Shown here one piece after another: positions 46,331 through 56,883 of a stretch of 64,000 nt of DNA; the stretch's first letter is position 1; each line of letters opens with the position of its first letter. Source of the stretch: Bettongia penicillata ogilbyi (taxonomy: Eukaryota > Chordata > Mammalia > Diprotodontia > Potoroidae); contig JAJHZJ010000009.1 of assembly GCA_023548195.1 (NCBI GenBank), positions 7,457,953 through 7,521,952 on the forward strand, written 5' to 3'. The position numbers and the translations under genes are program-made. Below the pieces are notes generated by a model, which was not told the DNA's origin, did not search any database, and saw only the letters and a program-made list of their open reading frames with translations.

Positions 46331-46479
46331 ATAATCATCTCCTTCTAGTAAAACCATACAGAGGAGGTATCCTCTTCACTCATTCCCAGAAAACCAAAAA
46401 AGAGAGGAAATAGGAGGAATAACATAGTTCATTTACTTGGTTGATCTACACTAGAAAGAAAAGCACTGAGCTCTTTGAC

Positions 46480-46725
46480 ATAATATCATAGATTTAGAAC
46501 TGAAAGGATCTTAAAGATGATGAGACTGAGACTCAGGTTAAATGATGTCCATAGTCCCAAAGGTAACAAGTGACAAAAGCAAAATTTAAACTCAAATCCT
46601 CTGATTTCTTCTTCTTCTGGCAATTGGGGTGACTTGTCAAGGGTCCCAGTTGCTAAGTGTCTGAGGTCAGATATGATATCATGGCCTCCTCACTCCATGG
46701 TCAGTGTTCTGTCCACTGTGACATC
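46480..46725 (-). repeat. Ther/MIR SINE followed by a SINE head fragment, - strand
   Basis: 'agatgatgagactgagactc' belongs to a diverged Ther copy. 46620-46725 ('ggtgacttgtcaagggtccc' to 'gttctgtccactgtgacatc') is the antisense body and head of a tRNA-type SINE. Confidence 0.55.
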
Positions 46726-46947
46726 TCAAATCCTCTGATTTCAAAGACAGTAGTATTTCCACTGTATCACATGATCTTGATTGCAATTTTATGCAACCCT
46801 CCAAATGAATATCTTCCTTTTCTAAGAACCATTGAATTTATTTTCAGACTTTCCTTGAATTGAGTTATTGGTAAAAGTATGAAGAATGTATTTTTCTTTT
46901 TGCCCTCATATATTTTCAATGGCTGGCATTTTAAGTATATTAGATTA

Positions 46948-47198
46948 TTTGCTGTTCAATCATTTCAGTCATGTCTGACTCTTTGTGATCCCCATCAAGG
47001 GTTTTCTTGGCCAAGATACTAGAGTGGTTTGCCATTACCTTCTGCAGATCATTATGAACAAACTGAGGCAAATGGGATTAAGTGGCCTACCCAAGATCAC
47101 ACGTTTAGTAAATATCTGTGGTCAGATTTGAACTCATGAAGATGGGTCTTTCTGATTCCAAGCCCAAAGCTCTATCTATTGTGCCACCTAGATGCCTC
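46948..47198 (-). repeat. Marsupial tRNA-type SINE, - strand
   Basis: 'ttgctgttcaatcatttcag', 'tcatgtctgactctttgtga' and 'actagagtggtttgccatta' end at 'attgtgccacctagatgcc'. It lies about 290 bp before exon 5. Confidence 0.87.
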
Positions 47199-47486
47199 AT
47201 ATTACATTATTAGACACTTTTATTGTTGCTCATGATTGTTGTAAGATGTGATCACTCATGTCCATCATTTCTGCTTTTACTGTCTTCCTTTTGTTTTTGT
47301 GCTTGGATTTGGCTATCTTGTAACCTTTGCTCTTGCAAGAACTTCCAGGAATGGCTTGGTGTGGATATTTCATCTGTTTCCCTATTTCTGGCTGCTGCTC
47401 AGCTTCCCCTACTTTTCTTCTGCATTATAGACTTGGGTCTTTAAATTCCAACTCTCCCAAAGAGTGACCATGCTCATATGTTTCAG

Positions 47487-47548
47487 ATGGAGATTATTTC
47501 ACATTTACAAGACATGAACCCATTGGAGTATGTGGACAGATCATCCCG
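47487..47548 (+). CDS. ALDH1A2: ALDH1A2 exon 5 (approx. residues 165-185)
   Basis: This short exon has 62 nt. Its first two bases complete the Asp codon begun in exon 4, and it ends in phase 0. The acceptor is TTTCAG at 47481-47486 and the donor is GTGAGT at 47549. The translation is (D)[20 protein letters not shown], the conserved run leading into the oxyanion-hole Asn encoded by exon 6. Because of the split codon it is missed if frames are read without splicing. Its only support besides splice sites is the peptide match, which is essentially complete. Upstream lie a CTTT tract of nearly 500 bp (45861-46329) and a minus-strand SINE (46948-47198). Confidence 0.96.
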
Positions 47549-47989
47549 GTGAGTGTATCTCCTCCTCACGCCTCATATTTATTTTCATTTGAACTGAGTT
47601 CTCTTTAAAGACACGTAAAACATGGACCTCAGCAATGTGTGTTTTCCATTACAGAAGAGAAAAAAAGGGTTGAGATCATGTTGTTGACATATCTTTAACA
47701 GCCTCCCTGCAAATGCTTATTTGAACAGGTTAATAGGGTTTCAGCTCTGTTACCAGGAGTTGAGTTCTTAAGTCATGGAATTCTCATGATTAAAATAAGC
47801 AAAATGAGACACAGAGTATTAATAACCTGCCCCTGGTTATGGATGCCCAGGCAGCTTATGGAAAATGAATGCTTTGTAATGTTTGCTTATTTATTTTTTA
47901 GAACTCTGACTCACCATCTTTCCAGGCAGATTATATTATTTTATATGGAATTTTAATCCCATTCTTTCCCACTGTTTCTTTTCACAGGA

Positions 47990-48350
47990 ATTTAGCTAGA
48001 AGACACTCCACAAGACACAGCAGCGCAATTAACGTCATGGACATAATTGAAACCATGCCGGGCTGTTGTGGTCTTTTAAAGGGAAATCAGTGTAGTGCTT
48101 TAGTGTTTGGGTTGGCCCATTAAACGTTGTCCTTTTTTTTTTTCTCTCTCTCTCCCATACACACCCTTGGCGCAGCCTAGGACGTCACTGAATAATCTAT
48201 CTTTTAAAAGTACTGGCTGATAGTTTCTGGCAGTGATTTCAAGGGGAGTCTCAAATGAAATGGTTATACTATGGTGTAAGGAGTTTTCCTTTACAAACCA
48301 CAGGAGAGCAGATTGAAATGGTCACTGATTTGGGGGGAAAGAGAAATTGT
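47990..48350. promoter_or_regulatory. Repeat-free intron 5 block, candidate conserved element
   Basis: I recognise no repeat here. The block has a CRE-like GACGTCA at 48181-48187, and short TAAAGG and ATTAA boxes. Its base composition is less AT-rich than its flanks. Nothing beyond this supports function. Confidence 0.25.
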
Positions 48351-48364
48351 TTTGATTTTCAAAA

Positions 48365-48545
48365 TCTCTTCAGATTTTAGAAGTAGAAAGGAGCATTAAA
48401 GACCAGCTAATCTAATTCCCAAATTTTACAGTTGAGGAAATTGAGGCTCTGGAAGGTGACTTAGCTTAGGTTGCGCAGTTAAGTTAGTGACAGTTTCTCT
48501 GATGTCAAATCGAGTGTTCTTTCCACCCAATCATACTACCTCTCT
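48365..48545 (-). repeat. Ther/MIR-type SINE, - strand
   Basis: 'cagctaatctaattcccaaa', 'ttgaggaaattgaggctctg' and 'gtgttctttccacccaatca' lie in family order. Confidence 0.65.
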
Positions 48546-49634
48546 AGTTAGTCCCTGTGAAGAAGCAATTTCGAATGCTAGACTTAAAATAAGGTTAATT
48601 CCTACCTCTGACACTTACTAGTCAGTGACCTATGACAAGTCACTTAATCTTTGCTTATTTAAGATAACTCCTTATGACAATTACTAAGTCTGAGGTGGTT
48701 GTAATCAGTGCTGGTGGAGGGAGTTCCTCTATTGGAAATCTCCCTTCTTTGGATAGAGTTGATTATTTGTGTTCAGTGTTGGCCCCCTCCCCAAGTTTCT
48801 GACTGCTATTAAATTTTCTATCTGAGAAAAAGAAGAACAGTTAGAATATGGTACTTTTCCTTTTATGGCACTTAGTGATATCTTCCTAGACTACTGCACA
48901 ATGATATAGAATCTGTCATCTGAACCACAGAGGCCAAACCGTCTCCTTCTTCCCTTACTCCTCCCCAAAACTGTAGCTGTCCCTGATAGACCAAGTACTG
49001 TTCACCATCCCACTCTAGCTCAAGTGCTGGACTCCAAGATTTATATACTGTGGATAGAATTAAAACATCACTGTGGGCTCTCAAGTTTATAAACAACTGT
49101 GGGGAAAAGAAATTGAGTGTTTGATGAAGGCAAGACACTTGTATATTTTTGCAAGCTTGCCAGGGCTAGGAAAAGAACTCCAAGGATGGCAGCTGAGAGG
49201 CTTCAGACAGTCAGGGGCTTGAAGTCTAGGTGACCAAGATTTCTGTTTTCTTTCTTAATGAAATTATCAATGACATCTGATACCACCAGGATACATGCCT
49301 GAGCTGACGACAGTATAATCTTCATGGTCTTTTGAAAACAACTTAAGGCAGTTTCCCCATGTATGCATCTGTATGCTTATTCATGGATTTCAATTTTCTC
49401 TCTCCAGACATGGAGGTGGGGAGCAAGACCCAAATTTATAGTGAAATTGAAAAGAGTAGCTTTGATACACATTTGCTAACAAACAGAGTTACTTCTATAA
49501 TAATATCTGGGCACAGAGAGGGTGGGAAGGTATGAATTTGAAACAAAAGGTGACTCAGCTATGATTCTCACCAGCAGCCCTTGGGACTGGTCCTCCTAAA
49601 CTGGGAGACTTTGCAGTTTTCCTAAATCAAGTCT

Positions 49635-49770
49635 AGTCAACAAGGATTTAAGTGTCTACTACTTTCCAGGCACCGTGCTAGGCGCTGAGAATACAAAGGA
49701 AGGCAAAGACCATTCCTGCTGTCAGAGAACTCAAAATCTTAAGGGGAAAATAAAAACACATCCAGTACCA
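49635..49770 (-). repeat. L2 3' end, - strand
   Basis: 'ctactactttccaggcaccg' and 'gctaggcgctgagaatacaa' with 'tcagagaactcaaaatctta' are antisense L2. Confidence 0.7.
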
Positions 49771-50117
49771 AAATTCCAGGTACTAGGGAAGAAAAGGTAC
49801 CCTTTGAACCAAATGCTCCCTAAAGCCAAATGCCTGAGGTTTCTCAACATACAAACAAATCCTGCATCGTATCATTGCTTTCGGGAATGGGGGTGGTGGT
49901 GGTTGTTATGAACGGTGGATCAATGAATAGAGAGAAGGGGAAGAATTTCAACATTAGCCTTGCTCCATATTTAATAGAGGTGATTAAAAAAATCCAAACA
50001 CTCCTACTTTGTGCTGGAGAAGATTTAGAATGAGAAATCTGAGAAGTCATGATTTCAAAACAAAGTGGTTTTTCTATCTATCAATCCTGAGATTTTGGGT
50101 TTTTTTTCCTCTCTCAG

Positions 50118-50246
50118 TGGAACTTCCCCCTGCTGATGTTTGCCTGGAAAATTGCTCCAGCTCTGTGCTGTGGCAATACAGTAGTCATTAAGCCTGCAGA
50201 ACAAACACCTCTCAGCGCTCTCTACATGGGAGCCCTCATCAAGGAG
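50118..50246 (+). CDS. ALDH1A2: ALDH1A2 exon 6 (approx. residues 186-228)
   Basis: This exon has 129 nt (43 codons), phase 0 at both ends, with a very pyrimidine-rich acceptor ending in CTCTCAG and the donor GTAAGA. The translation opens [20 protein letters not shown] and ends [12 protein letters not shown]. Known family biology places key coenzyme residues here. Asn187 of WNFP is the counterpart of the ALDH2 oxyanion-hole Asn169. Lys210 and Glu213 of VVIKPAEQ are the counterparts of ALDH2 Lys192 and Glu195, which contact the adenosine ribose and phosphate of NAD. All are intact. Intron 6 after it is only 233 bp. Confidence 0.97.
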
Positions 50247-50479
50247 GTAAGAGAAACTGACATTGAGACTGGCTTTGCCAAGGGGCTACTAGAGCCTATG
50301 AGGTGTGGGGAACCTATGGCCTCGAGGCCATATGTGGTCCTTTGGCTCCTTTGGGCTGGCTGTATTTAAGGACCCAGAAGGCCACATGTGGCCTCAAGGC
50401 CACAGGTTTCCCACCCCTGGCCTAGACTTTGTGTGAATTACTTCCACAATGCATATTTCCTCTAATTGTATTTTGTCAG
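50247..50479 (+). other. ALDH1A2: Intron 6 of ALDH1A2 (233 bp)
   Basis: This very short intron has about half its length (50300-50419) made up of a small hAT-type element with terminal inverted repeats. The remainder is about 53 bp on the donor side and 60 bp on the acceptor side. Confidence 0.95.
50300..50419. mobile_element. Small hAT-type element inside intron 6
   Basis: The element is 120 bp. The left end is 'gaggtgtggggaacc' (13 of 15 to the family end CAGGGGTGGGGAACC). The right end is 'ggtttcccacccctg', near its reverse complement. Subterminal blocks 'ctcgaggccatatgtgg' and 'ccacatgtggcctcaagg' are also inverted. No clean 8-bp target duplication was seen (flanks 'gcctat' and 'gcctag' are alike). 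It does not disturb either splice site. Confidence 0.82.
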
Positions 50480-50593
50480 GCTGGCTTTCCACCAGGAGTT
50501 GTCAATATCTTGCCAGGATATGGGCCAACAGCCGGGGCAGCAATTGCTTCTCATGTTGGCATAGACAAGATTGCCTTCACGGGGTCTACTGAG
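50480..50593 (+). CDS. ALDH1A2: ALDH1A2 exon 7 (approx. residues 229-266)
   Basis: This exon has 114 nt (38 codons), phase 0 at both ends, with acceptor CAG at 50477-50479 and donor GTGAGT at 50594. The translation opens [20 protein letters not shown] and ends [12 protein letters not shown]. It carries the FPPGVVN(I/V)LPG turn common to ALDHs and the FTGSTE motif, whose Gly263 and Ser264 correspond to the ALDH2 residues Gly245 and Ser246 near the nicotinamide. One change from human as I remember it is Val for Ile before GIDK. The next exon, which should start VGKLIQEAA and carry the catalytic Glu, is not found up to 64000, so intron 7 exceeds 13.4 kb. Confidence 0.97.
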
Positions 50594-50924
50594 GTGAGTA
50601 CCATGGAAAAAAAACAATGATCAAAAAACAGTCTGCAAATGGGTACCAAGACATATGCTTAAGACCTAGAACAGATTCAGTCCTGCTTATAAGGAGCTAG
50701 ACTTTGGAACTGATCTTTGTAATAAATGTTATCAATCTCATCTGCAAAATGGGATTAAATCTAGGAAGGTGGAATTTAATAGAAAGAAAGGTAACACAAT
50801 TGTGTTTTTTAAAAAATCACTTTAGTTAAGGGGAAAATCATGGTTATATAGTAACCATATAGATATAGTTATATAGAAAAAGATCTTTGGAGGGAAAAAT
50901 GAACCAGAAGAAGAAGTAAGGAGC

Positions 50925-51045
50925 CAACCTCCCAAAAGGATAAATGGTCAAAAGATATGAAGAGTCTCTAAAGAATTATAAACTATTAACAGCTACATAG
51001 AAGACTGCACCAAAGAGACATGAAAATTAAAACAACTCTAAAGAG
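50925..51045 (+). repeat. L1 ORF2 fragment, + strand, old
   Basis: 'caacctcccaaaaggataaa', 'tggtcaaaagatatgaagag' and 'acatgaaaattaaaacaact' follow the sense order of L1 ORF2 near its 3' end. Confidence 0.6.
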
Positions 51046-51159
51046 AATTTGGAACTCAAAAAAATGTTTAAAAATGAATGTTAAAAATCAATCAGAGAAC
51101 GAACAAATTAGTAAAAGGGGAAAAAAGAAAAAGATCTGAGAATATTCATGGGCTGCAAG

Positions 51160-51525
51160 CTCAGTCTGAGTCAAAAGTGTGAAATGGCAGCCAAGAAACT
51201 TGAAGCAGAAGTTGGCTATGCCACAATGAGCACAGTCTCCAGGAAGAAGGAAGCCATGATCCTTCTGTACTTTTCCCTGATTGGACCAAATCTGGAATAT
51301 TGTCTTTAGTTCTGGGGATCACAGTTTAAGAAGGACATTGATAAACTGGAGAACATCCAATTGAGGCCAATCAAAAGGACCTCAAATTCATGGCATAGTT
51401 GATTGGGTGAAGGAAACAAAATGCGGAATTTAGTCTGGAGAGAGGAGACTGGGGAGTGGGGATGGGAAAGGGAATGGGACAGGGACATAGCTATCTTCAA
51501 GTCCTTGAAAGGTTGTTGGGAATGA
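51160..51525 (+). repeat. L3/CR1 3' region, + strand
   Basis: 'atgatccttctgtacttttc', 'aaatctggaatattgtcttt', 'aggacattgataaactggag' and 'atagctatcttcaagtcctt' are the sense L3/CR1 blocks in order. An L2 end (51528-51620, - strand) and a MIR 3' tail (51620-51715) follow. Confidence 0.72.
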
Positions 51526-51854
51526 ATGAATGAAGCATTTATTAAGCCTTTATCATATTTAAAGCCCTGGAGATACAAATAGAAAACCTACACTCTGCTC
51601 TCAAGAAGTTCTAATTAGAAAGATAGCCAGCAGCTCAAATGTGATTATGGATATGAAGCACTTTTGCAAACCTTAAATTGCTATATAAATGCCAGTTATT
51701 ATTTTTTATTATTATTAGCCTCCAATCTGGTGATGACTTCATTTCCTGAGCCTTCTACTACATACCTACTGAGCTCAAGTAGTGTATAGAGCAATAAAGG
51801 CATGTGCTGGTAAATGTTTAAGAACTGGACTCTCTGGGGAAAAAATACATGGAT

Positions 51855-52330
51855 AAATTTTTTAAATTAAATTTTTATATTTTATTTTACTCTTCCAATT
51901 ACATGTAAAAACATTTTTAACATTTGTTTTTTTTTTAATTTTGAATTCCAAATTCTTTCCCTTCTTTCCTTCCCATTTCCTGAGAAGGCAAGCAATTTGA
52001 TGTATTTGTTATAATCATGGAAAACATATTTGCATATTAGCCATGTTACAAAAAAAAACACAGACCAAAAAAAAGCCATAAGAAAAATAAAATAAAAAAG
52101 TATGCTTCGATTTGCATTCAGACTCCCTCAGTTCTTCCTCTGGAGATAGATAGCATTTTTTCATCATCCTTTGGAATTGTCTTAGATCATTGTATTGCTG
52201 AGAATAACTAAGCGATTCACATTGCTCTTATTGTGTACAGTGTTCTGGCTCTGTTCACTTTGCATCAGCTCATATAAGTCTTCTCAGGTTTTTCTGAAAC
52301 CACCCTGCTTGTCATTTCTTACATGTGCAC
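51855..52330 (-). repeat. L1 3' end, - strand, 5' truncated
   Basis: It starts with T-rich DNA (antisense of a 3' end) and passes 'tttcccttctttccttccca', 'ccctcagttcttcctctgga' and 'actttgcatcagctcatata'. It ends at 'accctgcttgtcatttctta', the same order as the L1 at 54447-55432 but from a different subfamily. Confidence 0.7.
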
Positions 52331-52724
52331 AGACTTTCAAATTTAATCTATGTTATTAACACTTTCCTAAATCAACAAAATAATAAATCAAGCTCTGAAT
52401 TGTAGCAACTGCTTATTTCTGAGATACACATGCTCACAATGAAAATTTTTTAAATGAACTCTCAAGAGCCCATCCAAGCTGGCTGTAGTATGCCCCTGAA
52501 GACAACAGACATGAAGTTTCAGCTTTGAGTCAGATAGAAAAGTCTTATGGTCCTTAGTGTACAATGGCAAATTAAATGATAACAATTCTTTTTCAATGTC
52601 ATTTTCACTGACCACATGGATGAGGACTTAGATTTGTTTTGTTTAGGTCTGTAGTACAGAACTTGAAGCACGAGGTAGAAGTTGTAAAAAGGAAAGCTGA
52701 GGCTCCATGTAAGGAAAGCTAATA

Positions 52725-52935
52725 GAGGCAATGTGATGTAATGGATAAAACTCTGGACTTGAAGTTTGGAAGAGATGATCTGGTTTCCAATCAGTCTCAG
52801 TCACTGAGTAGCCATGTCACCCTTGGGAAGGCGTTTAATGTCTCTAAGCCTCAGTTTTTCTCATCTATATGTAAACTGAGAGAGGTAAAACTAGATGATC
52901 TAAAAAGTCTTTTTCATCTCAAAATCTATGATCTC
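52725..52935 (+). repeat. MIR/Ther-type SINE, + strand
   Basis: 'aaaactctggacttgaagtt', 'aagcctcagtttttctcatc' and 'agtctttttcatctcaaaat' lie in order. Confidence 0.6.
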
Positions 52936-52944
52936 ATGATGAAG

Positions 52945-53030
52945 TGTGTATGTATACATACGTACATACATACATATATACACGTATATATGTATATATA
53001 CACGTATATATGTATATATACATACAAAGA
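52945..53030 (+). repeat. TACA/TATA alternating purine-pyrimidine repeat
   Basis: About 85 bp of TACA, TATA and a 20-bp subunit 'cacgtatatatgtatatata' present twice in a row. It alternates almost perfectly and can form cruciform or left-handed DNA. Confidence 0.9.
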
Positions 53031-53084
53031 GTAAACATGCAAAGAATATATACAGTAATTAAAAACAAATTAATTTGGGAAGGA

Positions 53085-54147
53085 GGAAGCTTAACAGCCA
53101 TTGGGGGATCAGGGAAGGCTTCATGTAGAAGGTGGTACTTAAGTTGCTGCTTGAAGGAGGAAAGGGACTCTGTTTGGCAGAGGTGAGGAAGAACACTATT
53201 CCAGGCATGGAAGATGGTCAGTGCAAAGGCATTGAGGTGGGAGATGGGATGTCATGTGAGGGACAGAGAGAAGATCATTTTTACTGGATCACAGACTATG
53301 GGAGGAGATAAGAAAACTGAAACTTAAAGAAGTAGTGATTTATCTTGGCTCCCATAGCTTGTAACTATCAAAGATATGACTTCCATGTCTTTTTAGTGAA
53401 AAAAATCACTTTCTTCTAACCACACTTTGAAAATGGTGATCCACTAAAAGTATTTGAGGAGTAGTGATTTATGAAAAATTGGTGCTTTAAGAAGATTAAT
53501 GTGTCAGAGGTAGGATGAGGAGAGATTGATGGCCATGAGTGGTGATTCACCCATATACCCAGAGTGACTCCAGGAAACCCCAGGATTGCTGTGGGGTTAT
53601 AGGTTAGTTATCCAGTCTTGCAGTAGTTCAGACATATGGTTAATCAATAAAGTATTTATTACCTGTTTCATATATAAAGCATGGCATTAAGTTCTGGGGA
53701 TAAAAAAGGCAAAAATAATCTTTTCCCTTAAGGAGCTCACATTGTAATGGGAGAAACAGCATGCATATTTATAGGCATATCCAGTATACATACAACATAA
53801 ATGGCAAATAGCCTTAGAGAGAAAGACACTAACAATGGGAGGAACCAGGACAAGTCACCTGCAGAGGTAATGTTTAAGCTGAGTCCTGCAGCAAGTCAGA
53901 GATTCTAAATGGGGGAGATGAGAGAGAGCATTTCGCATGTGAAAGAGAGGCCAGGCACAGGTATGGGCACATGAAACAGGGAGGGCTATGTATGAGGCAA
54001 CTAGTAAGTACGGCTGATGGTAGAGTGTGTGGAGGAGAGTAATTTGTAAGAAGACTAGACAGATGGGAAGAGGTCTTATGAAGAGCATTAAATGTCAGAG
54101 GAATTTAGATTTGAGCCTAGAGTATGTATGGAACCATTTGCGTTTTT

Positions 54148-54204
<57 letters not shown>

Positions 54205-54243
54205 TATGTGACATGGTCAGAGCTATGCTTTAGGAAGAGAAGA
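53085..54243 (-). repeat. L2 LINE, - strand, right part of a split copy
   Basis: 'agggaaggcttcatgtagaa', 'ggtggtacttaagttgctgc' and 'aaaggcattgaggtgggaga', then antisense L2 ends including 'cccttaaggagctcacattg'. The order suggests more than one L2 fragment. The stretch ends 'gctatgctttaggaagagaa', which resumes at 55494 after inserted elements. A GT tract (54151-54200) interrupts it. Confidence 0.72.
54151..54200 (+). repeat. (GT)n microsatellite
   Basis: About 50 bp of GT with two TATG interruptions at the end. Confidence 0.95.
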
Positions 54244-55493
54244 TGGAATGAGCAGTTATGTACTTACACTATGTGCCAGGAACTGTGCTAAATACTTAAC
54301 AAATATTATCTCATTTGATCCTTACCACAATGCTGGGAGGTAGGTGCTGTTGTAATTCCCATTTTATAGTCAAGGAAACTGGGACACACAGAGGGTTAAG
54401 CTACTTGCCTTACTCAGCTAAGTGGATTTGAATTCAGGTCTTCTTCTTTTTTTTAAATTTTATTTATTTTCGGTGTTCTACGGTAACTACCATATAATTT
54501 AGATTTTTTTTCCCCTCCCTTGCCCTCCTTCTCCCCTACTTTCCCCCTCCCTCCCCGAGATGGTATATAATTTTATATAGGTTCTACACATACATTTTCA
54601 CCATAGTCATGTTGCACAGAAGAATTAAAATGAATGGGAGAAATCATAACAAACCAAAACATAATACAAAAGAAAATGATCTGCTACATTCTGTGATTAA
54701 ATTCCATAGTTCTTTCTCTGGATGTTGAAGGCATTTTGCCTTAAAAGACCATTGGGAATTTTTTAAGTCCTTGCATTGCAATGAAGTACTAAGTCTACCA
54801 GAAAAATTCCTCTCACGCTGTGGTTGCTGCTGTGTACAAAGTTCTCCTGGTTCTGCTCCTTTCACTCAGCATCAGAGCAGAGTCTTTCTGGGCCTCTCTG
54901 AAGTCTTCCTGTTCATCATTTCTTATAGTATAATAGTATTCCATTACATTTATATACCCACAATTTATTCAGTTATTCCGCAATTGATGGGCATCCCCTT
55001 GATTTCCAGTTTTTGGCCACCACAAAGAGCTGCTATAAATATTTTTGTACATGTGGGACCCTTTCCCATTTTTATGATGTCTTGGGGATATAGTCTTAGA
55101 AGCAGTATCACTAAGTCAAAGGGTATGCACATTTTTGTAGCTCTTTGGGCATAATTCCAAATTGCTCTCCAGAATGGTTGGATCAACCCACAGCTCCACC
55201 AGCAATGAATTAGTGTTCCAACTCTTCCACATCCTCTCCAACATTTATCATCTTCCTGTTTTGTCATGTTAGCCAATCTGATAGGTGTTATGTGGTATCT
55301 CAGAGTTTTTTTGATTTGCATCTCTCTAACCAATAGTGATTTAGAGCATTTTTTCATATGACTATAGACAGCTTTAATTTATTCCTCTGAAAACTGCTCC
55401 TTCATACCCTTTGACCATTAATCAATTGGGGAAGAACTCAGGTCTTCTTGACTTCAGGCCCAACACTGTGTCCACCATGCCAGCTAGTTGCCT
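54244..55493 (-). repeat. CORE-SINE, - strand, split by L1
   Basis: 54255-54446 ('ctatgtgccaggaactgtgc', 'gtcaaggaaactgggacaca', 'tttgaattcaggtcttctt') continues at 55433-55492 ('gacttcaggcccaacactgt', 'ccaccatgccagctagttgc'). The L1 at 54447-55432 lies in between. Confidence 0.8.
54447..55432 (-). repeat. 5'-truncated L1, - strand, with target duplication
   Basis: The + strand starts with a T-rich stretch (antisense poly-A) and ends near 'tcaattggggaagaa'. The reverse strand encodes the C-terminal part of L1 ORF2 over about 54965-55357, with the usual CWRGCG and HCWW text and the phrase TKIFIAAL. The target duplication 'tcaggtcttctt' flanks it (ending about 54446 and 55448). It is about 1 kb, lacks ORF1, the endonuclease and most of the reverse transcriptase, and so cannot move by itself. 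Confidence 0.9.
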
Positions 55494-56340
55494 CAAATGA
55501 CTCTGGCAGCCATGCGGATTGATGAATTGAAGTGAGGAGAGATTAAAGGCATGGAAACTAATTAGGAGGCTATTTCAGTTGTCTAGATAAGAGGTGATGA
55601 GGGGCTGAACTAGGGCAGAGGCTGTGTGAATGAAGAGGAGGTGACCTGTCAGAGACATACTGTGGAGAAAAAAAAGATGTATCTAGCAATTGATTGGATA
55701 TGGGGAATGAGAGTGAGTTAGGATTGTGATGGTAATGGAAATGGAAAGGAAAAATGGATGTGAAGGACATTCTGATGGAAGAATTAGTAAGACTTAGTGG
55801 CTAACTTGGTGTTGTAAGGATTGGATTAATGGGGGTTGAATGGAAGGTCATTAATCACTCCAAAGTTTTGAACCTGGGAGACAGAAAGAATAATAATAGC
55901 TTTGAAAGGCACAGACACGCATTGATGGATGCTTGGACTTGGGAAAAGATGAGTTTGGATTTTGGCTTGTTTTGGTCGAGGCTATCGAGTAGAAGTTTCA
56001 GATTTGTAACTACCACATAGTAAGATCTAGAGTTGTAGATTTGAGAATCATCTAAGGTGAGGAGAGAGTTGAAGCAATGAGAGTGGAGAGCATTTCCAAG
56101 GAAGATGGTAGTGCGAGAAAAATGGGGCTGACATCTGAGCCTTTGTATAGCTGTATCTAGAGGAGAGGAAGGGTATTCAACAACTAAGACAGAGAAGAAA
56201 TGGCTCGAGCAGTAGGAGGAGAACCAGTCTAAGGTTAATTCAGAGAAGCTAAAGAAATATAGAAAATTTCATGGAGAGAATGATTAATAGTGTCAATAGT
56301 GTCAAATTCTAAATGCTTCAGAGGAGAGATTTTTCTAGCC
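55494..56340 (-). repeat. L2 LINE, - strand, left part of the split copy
   Basis: 'atgactctggcagccatgcg' continues the L2 cut at 54243. 'aattaggaggctatttcagt', 'tctagataagaggtgatgag' and 'atctagcaattgattggata' follow in L2 antisense order. Confidence 0.75.
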
Positions 56341-56559
56341 TTTTAATCATCTTAAATTGTTTCTCTTAGCAATTTCAACAATTTTCTTTTACTTCTCACT
56401 TAAGTTGAATAGTCCCCAAGTAACTTTCTTTGAGATGTGTAAAAAGGATAAATATGAATAAATAGCTTAAGAAGGAACATAGAATATAAGACTAAAATGC
56501 CACTAATAACTAGTTAGTTCCAAATGTGTTTATAAACAATTGAATTTCTTGTCAGAAAA

Positions 56560-56700
56560 TCTGGATTCGGAATCCAGCATCTGCTATATACCATCTATGT
56601 AATGACGTGCAAATCATGTTATGTCTGTTAACCTGTTCCCTCATTTGTAAAATGAAAAGGTTGGATTAGATGATTCCTATGGTCCCTTCCAAGCTGTCAT
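56560..56700 (+). repeat. MIR/Ther-type SINE, + strand
   Basis: 'gtctgttaacctgttccctc', 'atttgtaaaatgaaaaggtt' and 'ggattagatgattcctatgg' lie in order. A minus-strand copy is at about 56750-56880. Confidence 0.6.
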
Positions 56701-56883
56701 ACCTTCCAGAGCCTGTTACCAGATTTAAAAATTTGAAAAAAGTTTATTTGAGGGATCATAGATTTGGAGACCAACTACCTCAACACCCTCCTCTTTGTAG
56801 GTGAGGATATTGAGATACAGAGAGATAAAGTGACCCAGAAAGGACTGAACCAAGGTCTTCTTTCAAAATCTAGAACTCTTTGT

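Larger units (their letters stand above)
32327..47486 (+). other. ALDH1A2: Intron 4 of ALDH1A2 (15160 bp)
   Basis: This is the largest complete intron of the window. It contains tandem and nested SINEs, L2 pieces, hAT fragments, several simple repeats and a local duplication (all listed separately). Stretches where I recognise nothing include about 35840-36550, 38310-39590, 41290-41710 and 44320-45290. No extra exon could be supported; the long open frames near 45.8-46.4 kb are low-complexity artefacts. Confidence 0.93.
47549..50117 (+). other. ALDH1A2: Intron 5 of ALDH1A2 (2569 bp)
   Basis: It holds an old MIR/Ther SINE remnant (48365-48545) and an L2 end (49635-49770). About 47990-48350 is free of recognisable repeats and looks unique. 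48550-49630 and 49780-50110 show nothing I can name. Confidence 0.93.

Noticed and set aside
45787..46413. 208-codon open frame rich in Phe, Leu and Ser, and Lys/Glu/Arg-rich frames on the other strand
   Set aside because: It is produced entirely by the CTTT tract. Several phases and both strands are open at once, which is the mark of a simple repeat.
54771..55154. 127-codon plus-strand open frame
   Set aside because: It is antisense to the truncated L1 copy at 54447-55432.
54965..55357. 130-codon minus-strand open frame as a host gene
   Set aside because: It is the C-terminal part of L1 ORF2 inside a truncated L1 with a target duplication. It has no start context or other domains.
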